NCBI GenBank assembly: GCA_022841375.1
Contig: JALHRQ010000005.1
Location: forward strand, 183,828-247,827
From: Burkholderiales bacterium
Lineage (GTDB): Bacteria > Pseudomonadota > Gammaproteobacteria > Burkholderiales > SG8-41
Direction: 5' to 3'
DNA length: 64,000 nucleotides
Positions 39,339-50,249 of the stretch are shown here, piece by piece (within the stretch, counting starts at the first letter, position 1; each line of letters starts with the position of its first letter). Position numbers and translations under genes: made by a program. The notes beneath the pieces were generated by a model, which was given only the letters and a program-made list of their open reading frames with translations, searched no databases and had not been told where the DNA came from.

Positions 39339-40328
39339 ATGAAACGACCCATGCGCGTAGCAGTGACGGGTGCAGCCGGCCAAATCGGCTACAGCCTGCT
39401 GTTCCGCATCGCCAGCGGCGAAATGCTCGGCAAAGACCAGCCGGTAATCCTTCAATTGCTGGAAATTCCCGATGAGCGCGCGCAAAAGGCTTTGAAGGGC
39501 GTGATGATGGAGCTCGACGACTGCGCATTCCCGCTGCTCCAGGGCATGGTGCCGGCTTCCGACCCGATGGTGGCTTTTGCCGACGCCGACGTCGCCCTGC
39601 TGGTCGGTGCCCGTCCGCGCGGCCCCGGCATGGAACGCAAGGACCTGCTCGAAGCCAACGGCAAAATTTTTGCCCCCCAGGGCAAAGCGCTGTCCGAAGT
39701 CGCCAAACGCAGCGTCAAGGTGCTGGTGGTCGGTAATCCGGCCAACACCAACTGTCTGATCGCGATGAACAACGCGCCGAAACTCAAACCGTCGAACTTC
39801 TCGGCGATGATGCGCCTCGATCACAACCGTGCCCTGACGCAAGTGGCCCAGAAAATCGGCAAGCCCATCACCGACATCAAGAAACTGGCGGTTTGGGGCA
39901 ACCACTCAGCCACGCAATATCCGGATGTTTTCCACGCTACTGCCGGCAGCAAAAAAATCTGGCCGATGATCAACGATCAAGTCTGGCTTGAAAACAGTTT
40001 CATCCCCACCATCCAGAAACGCGGCGCTGCCATTATTGAAGCGCGCGGTCTGTCTTCGGCAGCAAGCGCCGCCAATGCGGCGATCGACCACATCCGCGAC
40101 TGGGTCAAGGGCACCAAACCGGGCACCTGGGTCAGCATGGGCATTCCTTCGGATGGCAGCTACGGCATCCCCAAAGGCATCATTTACGGCTTCCCGGTCA
40201 CCTGCAAGGATGGCAAATACAAGATCGTCCAGGGTCTGAAGCAAAGCGAATTCAGCCAGGCTCGCATGCAGGCCACGCTGAAGGAATTGCAGGAAGAACG
40301 CGACGGCGTGCTGAGTTTGCTCGGCTGA
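39339..40328 (+). CDS. mdh: Malate dehydrogenase
   Basis: [50 protein letters not shown]; start MKRPMRV. Confidence 0.97.
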   Translation: MKRPMRVAVTGAAGQIGYSLLFRIASGEMLGKDQPVILQLLEIPDERAQKALKGVMMELDDCAFPLLQGMVPASDPMVAFADADVALLVGARPRGPGMERKDLLEANGKIFAPQGKALSEVAKRSVKVLVVGNPANTNCLIAMNNAPKLKPSNFSAMMRLDHNRALTQVAQKIGKPITDIKKLAVWGNHSATQYPDVFHATAGSKKIWPMINDQVWLENSFIPTIQKRGAAIIEARGLSSAASAANAAIDHIRDWVKGTKPGTWVSMGIPSDGSYGIPKGIIYGFPVTCKDGKYKIVQGLKQSEFSQARMQATLKELQEERDGVLSLLG

Positions 40329-40339
40329 TCGGGTTGCCC

Positions 40340-40608
40340 TAGAGCGCCTGACAGCATAAAACACGTGTGCGTTACAGCGAAAATCTGTGATGACGCGAAG
40401 GACGGCGCAGGCCTTATGGCAAATAAGGTCAAGCCGGCCAACAAAGTCAGCGCTGATTTTCGCTGCAACCCTTCGGGCTGGCACGAGTTTTTGCTCGGGG
40501 CGGCGTCCCGCGCCTTGTGCATATTCGCGATATGCCCGGCGGCACGCTCCTTGCCCTGAGCAAAAATCGTGACAGCGCATCGCGCGTTTTATGCTGTCAG
40601 GCGCTCTA
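40340..40608. mobile_element. MITE-like element with terminal inverted repeats bounded by TA
   Basis: TAgagcgcctgacagcataaaacacg ... cgcgttttatgctgtcaggcgctcTA; no ORF of its own. Confidence 0.7.
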
Positions 40609-40610
40609 AT

Positions 40611-40649
40611 AAAGCGGACCCTGCACTCCTGCAGCGTCCGCTTTTTTTC
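40611..40649 (+). terminator. Terminator/attenuator-like hairpin immediately before prpC
   Basis: aaagcggac-c-ctgca-ctcc-tgcag-c-gtccgcttt followed by tttt. Confidence 0.75.
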
Positions 40650-40664
40650 TATAAGGAATAAATC

Positions 40665-41819
40665 ATGAGTTCCGACGCACCTGTTACCGCAAAACCCAAA
40701 AAATCCGTGGCCCTGTCCGGCGTACCTGCCGGCAGCACCGCGCTGTGCACGGTCGGCCGCAGCGGCAACGACCTCAACTACCGCGGCTACGACATTCTCG
40801 ACATCGCCGACACCTGCGAATTCGAGGAAATCGCCTTTTTGCTGGTTCACGGCAAACTGCCCAACACCGCGGAGCTGCGCGGCTACAAAACCAAGCTGCA
40901 GGCGCTGCGCGGGCTGCCCACTGTGGTGCGTAAAGTCCTTGAACAACTGCCGCCCTCGGCACATCCGATGGATGTCATGCGCACCGGCTGCTCGGCACTC
41001 GGTGCCGCAATGCCGGAACGCGAAGACCACAGCCACCCCGGTGCGCGCGACATCGCCGACCGGCTGATGGCCTCCTTCGGCTCGATGCTGCTTTATTGGT
41101 ATCACTACAGCCAGAATGGCAAACGCATCGATGTCGAAACCGACGATGACTCCATCGGCGGCCATTTCCTGCATCTGCTGCACGGCAAAGCCGCCCCGGC
41201 ATCATGGGTGCGCGCAATGCACACCTCTCTCAATCTCTACGCTGAACACGAATACAACGCATCCACCTTCGCCTGCCGGGTCATCGCCGGTACCGGCTCC
41301 GATATTTATTCATCGGTCACCGGCGGCATCGGCGCGCTGCGCGGGCCCAAACACGGCGGCGCCAACGAAGTGGGTTTCGAGGTGATGAACCGTTACGAGA
41401 CGCCGGACGATGCCGAAAAAGACATCATGGCGCGCATCGCCAACAAGGAAGTGGTCATCGGCTTCGGTCATCCGGTCTACACCATCGCCGATCCGCGCAA
41501 CAAGATCATCAAGGAAGTTGCGCGCAAGTTGTCCAACGAGGCCGGCGACCTGAAGATGTTCAATGTCGCGGAACGCATCGAAACCGTGATGATGCGCGAC
41601 AAAAAAATGTTCGCCAATCTCGACTGGTACTCTGCCGTGTCCTATCACCGCATGGGCGTGCCGACGCCCATGTTCACGCCGCTGTTCATCATTTCGCGCA
41701 CCAGCGGCTGGTCGGCGCATGTCATCGAACAGCGCATCGACAACAAGATCATCCGCCCGACCGCTGTCTATACCGGCCCCGAGGGCCGCAGCTTCGTCGC
41801 CCTTAAAGACCGCAAATAA
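40665..41819 (+). CDS. prpC: 2-methylcitrate synthase
   Basis: [57 protein letters not shown]. Confidence 0.93.
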   Translation: MSSDAPVTAKPKKSVALSGVPAGSTALCTVGRSGNDLNYRGYDILDIADTCEFEEIAFLLVHGKLPNTAELRGYKTKLQALRGLPTVVRKVLEQLPPSAHPMDVMRTGCSALGAAMPEREDHSHPGARDIADRLMASFGSMLLYWYHYSQNGKRIDVETDDDSIGGHFLHLLHGKAAPASWVRAMHTSLNLYAEHEYNASTFACRVIAGTGSDIYSSVTGGIGALRGPKHGGANEVGFEVMNRYETPDDAEKDIMARIANKEVVIGFGHPVYTIADPRNKIIKEVARKLSNEAGDLKMFNVAERIETVMMRDKKMFANLDWYSAVSYHRMGVPTPMFTPLFIISRTSGWSAHVIEQRIDNKIIRPTAVYTGPEGRSFVALKDRK

Positions 41820-41840
41820 AAACCATCCATCAAGGCAAAC

Positions 41841-43283
41841 ATGTCCGCACACATTTCCAACGTCCGCCCCAAGCCCGACGCCGTCATCACCGACATCGCC
41901 GATTACGCCGCCAAAACCAAAATCAACAGTGCGGAGGCCTACAACACCGCCCGCCTGTGTCTGATGGACACATTGGGCTGCGGTTTCGAAGCGCTGTCCT
42001 ACCCCGCCTGCACCAAACTGATGGGGCCTGTGGTACCCGGCGCAACCCTCGTCAACGGCGCCAAAGTGCCCGGCACCTCATTCCAGCTCGACCCGGTGAT
42101 GGCCGCGTTCAACATCGGCTGCATGATCCGCTGGCTTGACTTCAACGACACCTGGCTCGCTGCGGAATGGGGCCATCCGTCCGACAACCTCGGTGGCATT
42201 CTTGCGATGGCCGACTATCTGTCACGCCAGGCCATTGCCGCGGGCAAAAAACCGCTGACCATGCGCGACGTGCTGACCGGCATGATCAAGGCGCATGAAA
42301 TCCAGGGTGTGATAGCGCTGGAAAACAGCTTCAACCGCGTCGGTCTCGACCACGTGCTGCTGGTCAAGGTCGCTTCCACCGCGGTGGTATCAAGTCTGAT
42401 GGGCCTCACCCGCGACGAAATCATCAGCGCGGTATCGAACGCCTGGATCGATGGCCAATCCCTGCGCACCTACCGTCATGCGCCCAACACCGGTTCACGC
42501 AAGTCGTGGGCGGCGGGTGACGCCACCAGCCGTGCGGTGCGCCTGTCGCTGATGGCTGCCAAGGGCGAAATGGGCTATCCCTCCGGCCTGTCGGCCAAGG
42601 GCTGGGGATTCTATGACGTGCTGTTCAAGGGCAAGCCGTTCAAGTTCACCCGCAGCTACGGCTCGTACGTAATGGAGAACGTGCTGTTCAAGATTTCTTT
42701 CCCGGCGGAATTCCATGCCCAAACCGCCGTTGAATGCGCGGTGCAACTGCATCCGATGGTTATAAACCGCCTCAATGACATCAAGAAAGTGGTCATCACC
42801 ACCCATGAGTCGGCGATCCGCATCATCGACAAAAAAGGTCCGCTCAACAACCCCGCCGACCGTGACCATTGCATCCAGTACATGGCCGCCATCGGTCTGA
42901 TCAAGGGCAACCTGACCGCAGCGGATTACGAAGACGACGTCGCCCACGATCCGCGCGTCGACCAATTGCGCGACAAGATGGAATGCGTTGAGAACAAACA
43001 ATGGAGCAAGGATTACCTCGATCCGCAGAAACGCTCCATCGCCAATGCCATTCAGGTGTTTTTCAAGGACGGCAGCAAAACCTTCAATGTGGTCGTCGAA
43101 TACCCCGTCGGCCATCGCCGTCGCCGCAAGGAAGGCGTGCCCATGCTTGAAGCCAAGTTCCGCACCAACCTCGCCCGCAAGTTTCCGGAAAAGCAGCGGG
43201 CCGCGATTTACGAACTGTGCCAGGACCAGAAAAAGCTGGAAGCCACACCGGTCAATGAGTTTGTCGATTTGATGGTGATTTGA
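41841..43283 (+). CDS. prpD: 2-methylcitrate dehydratase
   Basis: [53 protein letters not shown]. Confidence 0.94.
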   Translation: MSAHISNVRPKPDAVITDIADYAAKTKINSAEAYNTARLCLMDTLGCGFEALSYPACTKLMGPVVPGATLVNGAKVPGTSFQLDPVMAAFNIGCMIRWLDFNDTWLAAEWGHPSDNLGGILAMADYLSRQAIAAGKKPLTMRDVLTGMIKAHEIQGVIALENSFNRVGLDHVLLVKVASTAVVSSLMGLTRDEIISAVSNAWIDGQSLRTYRHAPNTGSRKSWAAGDATSRAVRLSLMAAKGEMGYPSGLSAKGWGFYDVLFKGKPFKFTRSYGSYVMENVLFKISFPAEFHAQTAVECAVQLHPMVINRLNDIKKVVITTHESAIRIIDKKGPLNNPADRDHCIQYMAAIGLIKGNLTAADYEDDVAHDPRVDQLRDKMECVENKQWSKDYLDPQKRSIANAIQVFFKDGSKTFNVVVEYPVGHRRRRKEGVPMLEAKFRTNLARKFPEKQRAAIYELCQDQKKLEATPVNEFVDLMVI

Positions 43284-43294
43284 AATTAATATTA

Positions 43295-43320
43295 TAAGTA
43301 TTTGTTTTAATTGATACTTT
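43295..43320 (+). repeat. AT-rich recurrent intergenic motif (copy C)
   Basis: taagtatttgttttaattgatacttt; AAGTAT/ATACTT half-palindrome. Confidence 0.5.
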
Positions 43321-43878
43321 ATGTTGGCTGTCTTTCGAAATCCAGGTTGGGCTGTGCTGGCACTCCTGCTGATCAGCCCACCCGGTTTGGTGACGGCCCA
43401 AGGCATCACCATCCGCGATGCCCAGTCTTACTTTTTTGATGCCAACACCGGCGACCTTAAAGCTGAACTGGGTGATGCAAAGACCGCAGGGAAAAAAGCC
43501 CTTCTGCTGATGTATGAGCAGGAAGGCTGCCCCGGTTGCCTGTTCATGAAGCAGCACATCCTCAACCGCGTTGACGTCCAGGATCTCTATCACCGTCATT
43601 TCGTCAGCTTTACCGTGGACATCAATGGCGCTGTGCCGTTGAAGGATTTCGGCGGACGCGAGATCACCGAAAAAGCACTGGCGATCCGCGCTAAAACCCG
43701 CGCCACACCTACCTTCATATTCCACGATATGGCTGGCACCGAAATTGTGCGGATCACCGGGGCGGTACGGGATGCCGAAGAATTCAAGCTGCTGGGAGAA
43801 TTCGTCGCCAGCGGTGCATATAAAGTCCGCCAGTTCGCCGAACACAAACAACTGCGCCAGAACAATAAGGGCGGTTGA
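43321..43878 (+). CDS. Exported thioredoxin-fold protein (CPGC motif)
   Basis: Signal peptide, [33 protein letters not shown]. Confidence 0.8.
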   Translation: MLAVFRNPGWAVLALLLISPPGLVTAQGITIRDAQSYFFDANTGDLKAELGDAKTAGKKALLLMYEQEGCPGCLFMKQHILNRVDVQDLYHRHFVSFTVDINGAVPLKDFGGREITEKALAIRAKTRATPTFIFHDMAGTEIVRITGAVRDAEEFKLLGEFVASGAYKVRQFAEHKQLRQNNKGG

Positions 43879-44015
43879 TTCCGCATGTCGAACGCCGCTA
43901 TTCCCTGCGTTTTGGATTTATTCCGCCCCTGCAACGCCTTATAATCCCCGGTTTCTCTGTACCTCTCTTACTCCGCACTTTTTTAAGTACTTTTTTATCT
44001 TCAAGGAGCATCCGC

Positions 44016-46706
44016 GTGGCCAACAACGCTTTTAATTCACTTCGCGAGTTCAAACTCAAGTCGGGCAAGACCGGAAAATATTATTCGCTGGCCGCACTGG
44101 AAGAAGCCGGTCTGGGCAAGGTCTCCCGTTTGCCGGTGAGCCTGCGCGTGGTGCTGGAGTCGGTGCTGCGCAACTGCGATGGCCTGCGCATCGGTGAAGA
44201 CCGCGTTCGCGAACTCGCGGGATGGAAGCCCAACGCCGAACGCACCCAGGAAGTTCCTTTCGTACTTGCGCGCATCATGCTGCAGGACATGGCGGGTTTC
44301 CCCGCGCTGAATGACTTCGCTGCGATGCGCGCCGAAGCCAAGCGTCAGAGCTTTGAACCGACCAAAATCGAACCGCTGGTTCCGGTAGATCTCGTCGTCG
44401 ACCACTCCATTGTCGTCGACGTCAGCAACTCGAAAGACGCGCTGCGCAAGAACATGGAAATCGAATTCGAGCGCAACGGCGAACGTTACACCTTCCTCAA
44501 GTGGGCGAAGCAGGCCTTCAACGGCATTCGCGTCGTGCCCCCGGGCAACGGCATCTGCCATCAGGTCAATCTGGAATATCTGTCGCGCGGCGTCTGGGAA
44601 AAAGACGGCGTCTACTATCCCGACTCCACCGTCGGCACCGACTCGCACACCACGATGGTCAACGGTATTGGCATTCTGGCCTGGGGTGTAGGCGGTATTG
44701 AAGCGGAAGCCGGCATGCTCGGCCAGCCCTACTACTTCCTGACGCCGGATGTCGTTGGCGTACACATGACGGGCAAGCTGCGTGAGGGCGTTACCGCCAC
44801 CGATCTCGTGCTGACCGTCACTGAACTGCTGCGCAAGACCAAGGTCGTCAATAAATTCGTCGAATACTTCGGTGAAGGCGCGTCATCGTTGTCCGCAACC
44901 GATCGCGCCACCGTTGCCAACATGTCGCCCGACTACGGCGCGACCTGCGGCTTCTTTGCCATCGACGAAACCGCTCTCGCGTATTACCGCATGACGGGCC
45001 GTGAACAACATTGCGACGCCATTGAGTCCTACCTCAAGGCGCAGGGCATGTTCGGCATTCCGAAAAAAGGCGAAATCGACTACTCGCAAGTCGTCGAGCT
45101 CGACCTCTCCACCGTACGCCCCAGCGTCTCCGGCCCGAAACAGCCGGAAGACCGTATCAACCTGGAAAACATCAAGAGCCGCTTCACCGAACTGTTCTCC
45201 AAGCCGGTTGCTGAAAGCGGCTACAACAAACCTGCGGCCGACATGGCCAAACGGTTCCCCGTCACCAATGCGGCTATCGGTGACGTCGGCCACGGCGACA
45301 TCGGCATTGCCGCGATTACCTCCTGCACCAACACCTCCAACCCCTGGGTGTTGCTGGCCGCCGGTCTGTTGGCGAAAAAGGCCGTTGAAAAAGGCATGAA
45401 GATTCACCCGCGCGTGAAAACTTCGCTGGCCCCCGGATCCAAGGTCGTGACCGCCTATCTGAAGGACTCCGGTCTGTTGCCATACCTGGAGCAACTCGGC
45501 TTCTACGTCGTTGCTTATGGCTGCACCACCTGCATGGGTCTCGCCGGTCCGCTGGACAAGGACCTCGAGGATTCGATCGTCAAAAACGATGTGATCTCCG
45601 CAGCCGTACTGTCCGGCAACCGCAACTTTGAAGCCCGTGTGCATCAGAGCCTGAAAGCCAACTTCCTGATGAGCCCGCCGCTGGTCGTTGCATTTGCACT
45701 GGCCGGCACCATCCTGAAAAACGTCGAAACCGATCCGCTCGGCAACGACAAGGACGGCAAACCGGTGTTCCTGAAAGACCTGTGGCCCTCCGGCGCCGAA
45801 GTCGACGCGGTGATGAAGTTCGCCACCAACAGCGAAAACTTCAAACGCGAATACACCAATCTCGACGGTGCGAAAGACCTGTGGGATGCCATTCCGGAAG
45901 CCAAGGGTGCGCTGTTCCAGTGGGATCCGAAATCAACCTATATGCTCGAGCCCCCGCTGTTTGACGGATTCAAGAAGGCGCTGCCCAAGGTCAGCGACAT
46001 CAAGGGTGGTCGCGCACTGGGCATTTACGGCAACAAGCTGACCACCGATCACATCAGCCCGGTGGCGCCGATCCGCAAAGGCACGCTGGCCGGCGACTGG
46101 CTGGTGGCTGCGGGCAGCACCGATCTGTCGAGCTTCGGCTCGCGCCGCACCAATCACGAAGTGATGGTACGCGGCGCCTTCGCCAACCCGCGCATCAAGA
46201 ACCTGCTGGTCCCCGGCAGCGAAGGCAGCGTGACCCTGCACCAGCCCAGCGGTGACAAGATGACGATCTTCGAAGCCTCGATGCGCTACCAGAAAGACAA
46301 GGTGCCGCTGTTCGTCTTCGGCGGCGAAGAGTATGGCACGGGTTCATCGCGGGACTGGGCGGCCAAGGGCACACAAATGCTCGGTATCAAGGTTGTTGTT
46401 GCCCGCGGCTACGAACGCATTCACCGCTCCAACCTGGTCGGCATGGGCGTACTGCCCTGCCAGTTCAAGGGCGCGGACAGCGTGCAGTCGCTCAACATCA
46501 CCGGCGACGACACCTTCGACCTGATCGGTGTGGAAGGCGGCAATGTCAAACCCCTGCAGGATGTAACGCTGGTCATCCATCGCAAGGACGGCAGCACGCA
46601 AAACGTCACCGTGACGCTGCGTGTTGATTCGCCGATCGAGGTGGAATACCTCAAGCACGGCGGTATTCTGCCGTTTGTATTGCGCGAACTGATGGCAGCG
46701 GCTTAG
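44016..46706 (+). CDS. acnA: Aconitate hydratase A, copy 1
   Basis: GTG start after aaggagc; [79 protein letters not shown]. Confidence 0.95.
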   Translation: MANNAFNSLREFKLKSGKTGKYYSLAALEEAGLGKVSRLPVSLRVVLESVLRNCDGLRIGEDRVRELAGWKPNAERTQEVPFVLARIMLQDMAGFPALNDFAAMRAEAKRQSFEPTKIEPLVPVDLVVDHSIVVDVSNSKDALRKNMEIEFERNGERYTFLKWAKQAFNGIRVVPPGNGICHQVNLEYLSRGVWEKDGVYYPDSTVGTDSHTTMVNGIGILAWGVGGIEAEAGMLGQPYYFLTPDVVGVHMTGKLREGVTATDLVLTVTELLRKTKVVNKFVEYFGEGASSLSATDRATVANMSPDYGATCGFFAIDETALAYYRMTGREQHCDAIESYLKAQGMFGIPKKGEIDYSQVVELDLSTVRPSVSGPKQPEDRINLENIKSRFTELFSKPVAESGYNKPAADMAKRFPVTNAAIGDVGHGDIGIAAITSCTNTSNPWVLLAAGLLAKKAVEKGMKIHPRVKTSLAPGSKVVTAYLKDSGLLPYLEQLGFYVVAYGCTTCMGLAGPLDKDLEDSIVKNDVISAAVLSGNRNFEARVHQSLKANFLMSPPLVVAFALAGTILKNVETDPLGNDKDGKPVFLKDLWPSGAEVDAVMKFATNSENFKREYTNLDGAKDLWDAIPEAKGALFQWDPKSTYMLEPPLFDGFKKALPKVSDIKGGRALGIYGNKLTTDHISPVAPIRKGTLAGDWLVAAGSTDLSSFGSRRTNHEVMVRGAFANPRIKNLLVPGSEGSVTLHQPSGDKMTIFEASMRYQKDKVPLFVFGGEEYGTGSSRDWAAKGTQMLGIKVVVARGYERIHRSNLVGMGVLPCQFKGADSVQSLNITGDDTFDLIGVEGGNVKPLQDVTLVIHRKDGSTQNVTVTLRVDSPIEVEYLKHGGILPFVLRELMAAA

Positions 46707-46724
46707 TAACACATTCAAAACTTG

Positions 46725-46846
46725 GTCCCCTCTCCCCGTTCATGGGGAGACAAGGGAACACTTGAAGCAAAGCAGGGTCAGGGAGAGGGGCATGTATCCC
46801 CTCCCTCTCCCCAACCCTCTCCCGCCCCAAGGCGGGAGAGGGGGCA
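46725..46846. repeat. CCCTCTCCC-type palindromic intergenic repeat
   Basis: Multiple ctctccc/gggagag hairpins including ccctctcccgcc-ccaa-ggcgggagaggg (46815-46842). Confidence 0.8.
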
Positions 46847-46889
46847 CTACCAACCGAAGCGAAACGCTTTCAAGATTGCGGAGCCCGAC

Positions 46890-49586
46890 ATGGCAAATAA
46901 CCAATTCAAGACCCTCAAGGAATTCACCCCTTCCCCCGGCAAGACCGCCAAATACCACAGCCTTGCGGCTTTGGAAGCTGCAGGCCTCGGCAAAATCTCC
47001 CGCCTGCCGCGCTCGATTCGCGTGGTGCTGGAAGCGCTGGTGCGTCATTGCGACGGCAAGCGCGTCAGCGAAGAACACGTCAAGGCCCTCGCCGCCTGGC
47101 AGCCCAAAGGCGCGCGCACCACGGAAATCCCGTTCGTGGTCGTGCGTATCGTGCTGCAGGATCTGATCGGCTTCGGCGCCTTGAATGACCTCTCGGCGAT
47201 GCGCGCCGCCGCGCAGCGCCTGGGCATGGCGCCGGGCAAGGTGGAGCCGCTGGTGCCCGTCGACGTTGTTGTCGACCACTCGGTGGAAATCGACGTCTAC
47301 AACCGTCCGGATGCCGTGCAGGTCAATCAGGAAATCGAATTCAAGCGCAATGCCGAGCGTTATCGCTTTGTCAAATGGGCGCAAGGTGCGTTCAACACTG
47401 TTCGTGTCGTTCCACCCGGCAACGGCATCATTCACCAGATCAACATGGAACACCTGTCGCGCGGCGTCTGGGAAAAAGACGGCGTGTGGTTCCCCGACAC
47501 CGTGTTCGGCACCGACTCGCACACCACCATGGTCAACGGCATCGGCATCGTCGCCTGGGGTGTCGGCGGTATTGAAGCGGAAGCCGGCATGCTCGGCCAG
47601 CCCAATGCCTTCCTGACCCCTGACGTCGTCGGCTGCCACCTCACCGGCAAGCTGCGCGAAGGCGTTACCGCGACCGATCTCGCGCTGACCGTCACTGAAC
47701 TGATGCGCAAGGCCAAAGTCGTCGGCAAGTTCGTTGAATTTTTCGGCGAAGGCGCCACTGCGCTGACCGCCGCCGACCGTTGCACGGTGGCCAATATGGC
47801 GCCCGAATACGGCGCGACCATGGGCTATTTCCCGGTCGATGAAAAAACCGTCGATTATTTCCGCACCACCGGTCGCGAGCCGGAGCTGGTGTCCGCAATC
47901 GAGGCTTACTACAAGGCGCAGGGCATGTTTGGCATGCCGAAAAAAGGCGACATCGATTACACCGAAGTCATTGAACTCGACCTCGACACCATCGTTCCCA
48001 GCCTGTCCGGCCCGAAACGCCCGCAGGACCGCGTCAACCTGCCCGACCTCGGCCGCGGCTTCGACGCGCTGTTCTCCGCACCGACCGACAAAAACGGCTA
48101 TGCCCGACCCGCTGCTGACCTCAATCGCCGCGTGCCTTCGGGCCACGCCGAATTCGACGTCGGCCACGGCGACGTGCTGATCGCCTCCATCACTTCCTGC
48201 ACCAATACCTCCAACCCCGCACTGCTTCTGGCTGCCGGTCTGCTGGCCAAACGCGCGGCGGAAAAAGGCCTGACCGTTAATCCGCGTGTCAAAACTTCGC
48301 TGGCGCCGGGCTCCAAGGTCGTCACCGCGTACCTGCGCGACGCCGGCCTGTTGACCTCGCTGGAAAAGCTCGGCTTCAGTGTCGTCGCCTACGGCTGCAC
48401 CACCTGCATGGGCGCTGCCGGTCCGCTGGATGCCAAAATTGAAGAAGCCGTGGTTTCGCAGGACCTGGTCACCTGCGCCGTGCTCTCGGGCAACCGCAAC
48501 TTCGAAGCCCGCGTCCACGCCAACCTGCGCGCCAACTACCTCGCCAGCCCGGCGCTGGTCGTCGCCTACGCGATTGCCGGCACCGTGCGTACCGATCTGA
48601 CCAAGGATCCTCTGGGCAAGGACCGCGACGGCAAGCCGGTGTTCCTGAAAGATCTGTGGCCCACCGATGCCGAAGTGGCAGCGCTGCTCAAGTTTGCCGC
48701 CAATGCCGAACACTTCCGCCGCGAATACGGCGATCTGTCGGGCAACAAGAAGCTGTGGGAAGCCATCCCCACCATCAAGGGGGCAGTGTACGAATGGGAT
48801 GCAAAATCCACCTTCATCAAGGAGCCGCCGTTTTTTGATGGCGTCACCAAGAATCTCGACAAGGTCGAAGACATCAAAGGTGCGCGCGCGCTGGCCATCC
48901 TCGGCGACTCGATCACCACCGACCACATCAGCCCCTCGACCAAGATCAAGCCGGGCACGCCCGCCGGGAAATGGCTCGAACCCTACGGCGCACCGCCTGC
49001 GGAATGGGGCCACTTCGGCGTGCGCCGCTGCAACCATGAACTGATGGTGCGCGGCACGTTTGCCAATGTGCGCCTGCGCAATGCAGTCGCACCGGGCACC
49101 GAAGGTCCGATCACCAAGGTACAGCCCACCGGCGAACAGATGACGATTTTCGAAGCTTCGGAAATCTACCGCGCCCAGAAAACGCCGCTGGTGATTTTCG
49201 GTGGCGATGACTACGGCATGGGTTCGTCGCGCGACTGGGCGGCCAAAGGCGTGCAGTTGCTCGGCGTGCGAGCCGTCATCGTCAAAAGCTTCGAGCGCAT
49301 CCACCGCGCCAACCTGATCGGCATGGGTGTGCTGCCCCTGCAGTTCAAGCCGGGTGACAGCGTGCAATCGCTGAAAATCGACGGCACCGAGACCTTCACC
49401 ATCGAAGGCATGAATGGCGGTAACGTCAAACCGCTGCAGGACGTCACCATGGTGATCACCCGTGCGGATGGCAGCACCCAGCGCGTCACGCTGACACTGC
49501 GCATCGACACCGGCATCGAAGTCGATTACCTGAAGCACGGCGGCATCCTTCCTTACGTGTTGCGAGAGTTGCTGGCAGCTGCATAG
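46890..49586 (+). CDS. Aconitate hydratase A, copy 2 (tandem paralogue)
   Basis: Start MANNQFKTLKEFTPSPGKTAKYHSLAALEAAGLGKISRLPRSIRVVLEALVRHCDG, parallel to copy 1 along full length. Confidence 0.95.
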   Translation: MANNQFKTLKEFTPSPGKTAKYHSLAALEAAGLGKISRLPRSIRVVLEALVRHCDGKRVSEEHVKALAAWQPKGARTTEIPFVVVRIVLQDLIGFGALNDLSAMRAAAQRLGMAPGKVEPLVPVDVVVDHSVEIDVYNRPDAVQVNQEIEFKRNAERYRFVKWAQGAFNTVRVVPPGNGIIHQINMEHLSRGVWEKDGVWFPDTVFGTDSHTTMVNGIGIVAWGVGGIEAEAGMLGQPNAFLTPDVVGCHLTGKLREGVTATDLALTVTELMRKAKVVGKFVEFFGEGATALTAADRCTVANMAPEYGATMGYFPVDEKTVDYFRTTGREPELVSAIEAYYKAQGMFGMPKKGDIDYTEVIELDLDTIVPSLSGPKRPQDRVNLPDLGRGFDALFSAPTDKNGYARPAADLNRRVPSGHAEFDVGHGDVLIASITSCTNTSNPALLLAAGLLAKRAAEKGLTVNPRVKTSLAPGSKVVTAYLRDAGLLTSLEKLGFSVVAYGCTTCMGAAGPLDAKIEEAVVSQDLVTCAVLSGNRNFEARVHANLRANYLASPALVVAYAIAGTVRTDLTKDPLGKDRDGKPVFLKDLWPTDAEVAALLKFAANAEHFRREYGDLSGNKKLWEAIPTIKGAVYEWDAKSTFIKEPPFFDGVTKNLDKVEDIKGARALAILGDSITTDHISPSTKIKPGTPAGKWLEPYGAPPAEWGHFGVRRCNHELMVRGTFANVRLRNAVAPGTEGPITKVQPTGEQMTIFEASEIYRAQKTPLVIFGGDDYGMGSSRDWAAKGVQLLGVRAVIVKSFERIHRANLIGMGVLPLQFKPGDSVQSLKIDGTETFTIEGMNGGNVKPLQDVTMVITRADGSTQRVTLTLRIDTGIEVDYLKHGGILPYVLRELLAAA

Positions 49587-49655
49587 CACTCATCTAACTC
49601 TCACCCTATCGCCTGCGGCCGGCTTAGTTGGTCGCGGCGCGATCTAAGGGCTTGC

Positions 49656-49700
49656 AATAAAAACCCGGGCTGAACGAATCGTTCAGCCCGGGTTTTTATT
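49656..49700 (+). terminator. Long perfect bidirectional terminator
   Basis: aataaaaacccgggctgaac-gaatc-gttcagcccgggtttttatt, 20-bp perfect stem. Confidence 0.9.
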
Positions 49701-49749
49701 ATGTGTGGCTGCGAACAGACTTTCATCGCGTCAACACTCATAGTGGTGA

Positions 49750-50243
<494 letters not shown>

Positions 50244-50249
50244 CTAAAT

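Noticed and set aside
39906-41183. 425-aa minus-strand ORF spanning mdh, the MITE-like element and prpC
   Set aside because: Crosses two conserved plus-strand genes and a palindromic element; no domain recognised.
46740-49589. 949-aa ORF antisense to the second aconitase
   Set aside because: Arises from codon bias in a GC-rich gene; Gly/Ala/Asp/His-rich with no family features, while the plus-strand aconitase is unambiguous.
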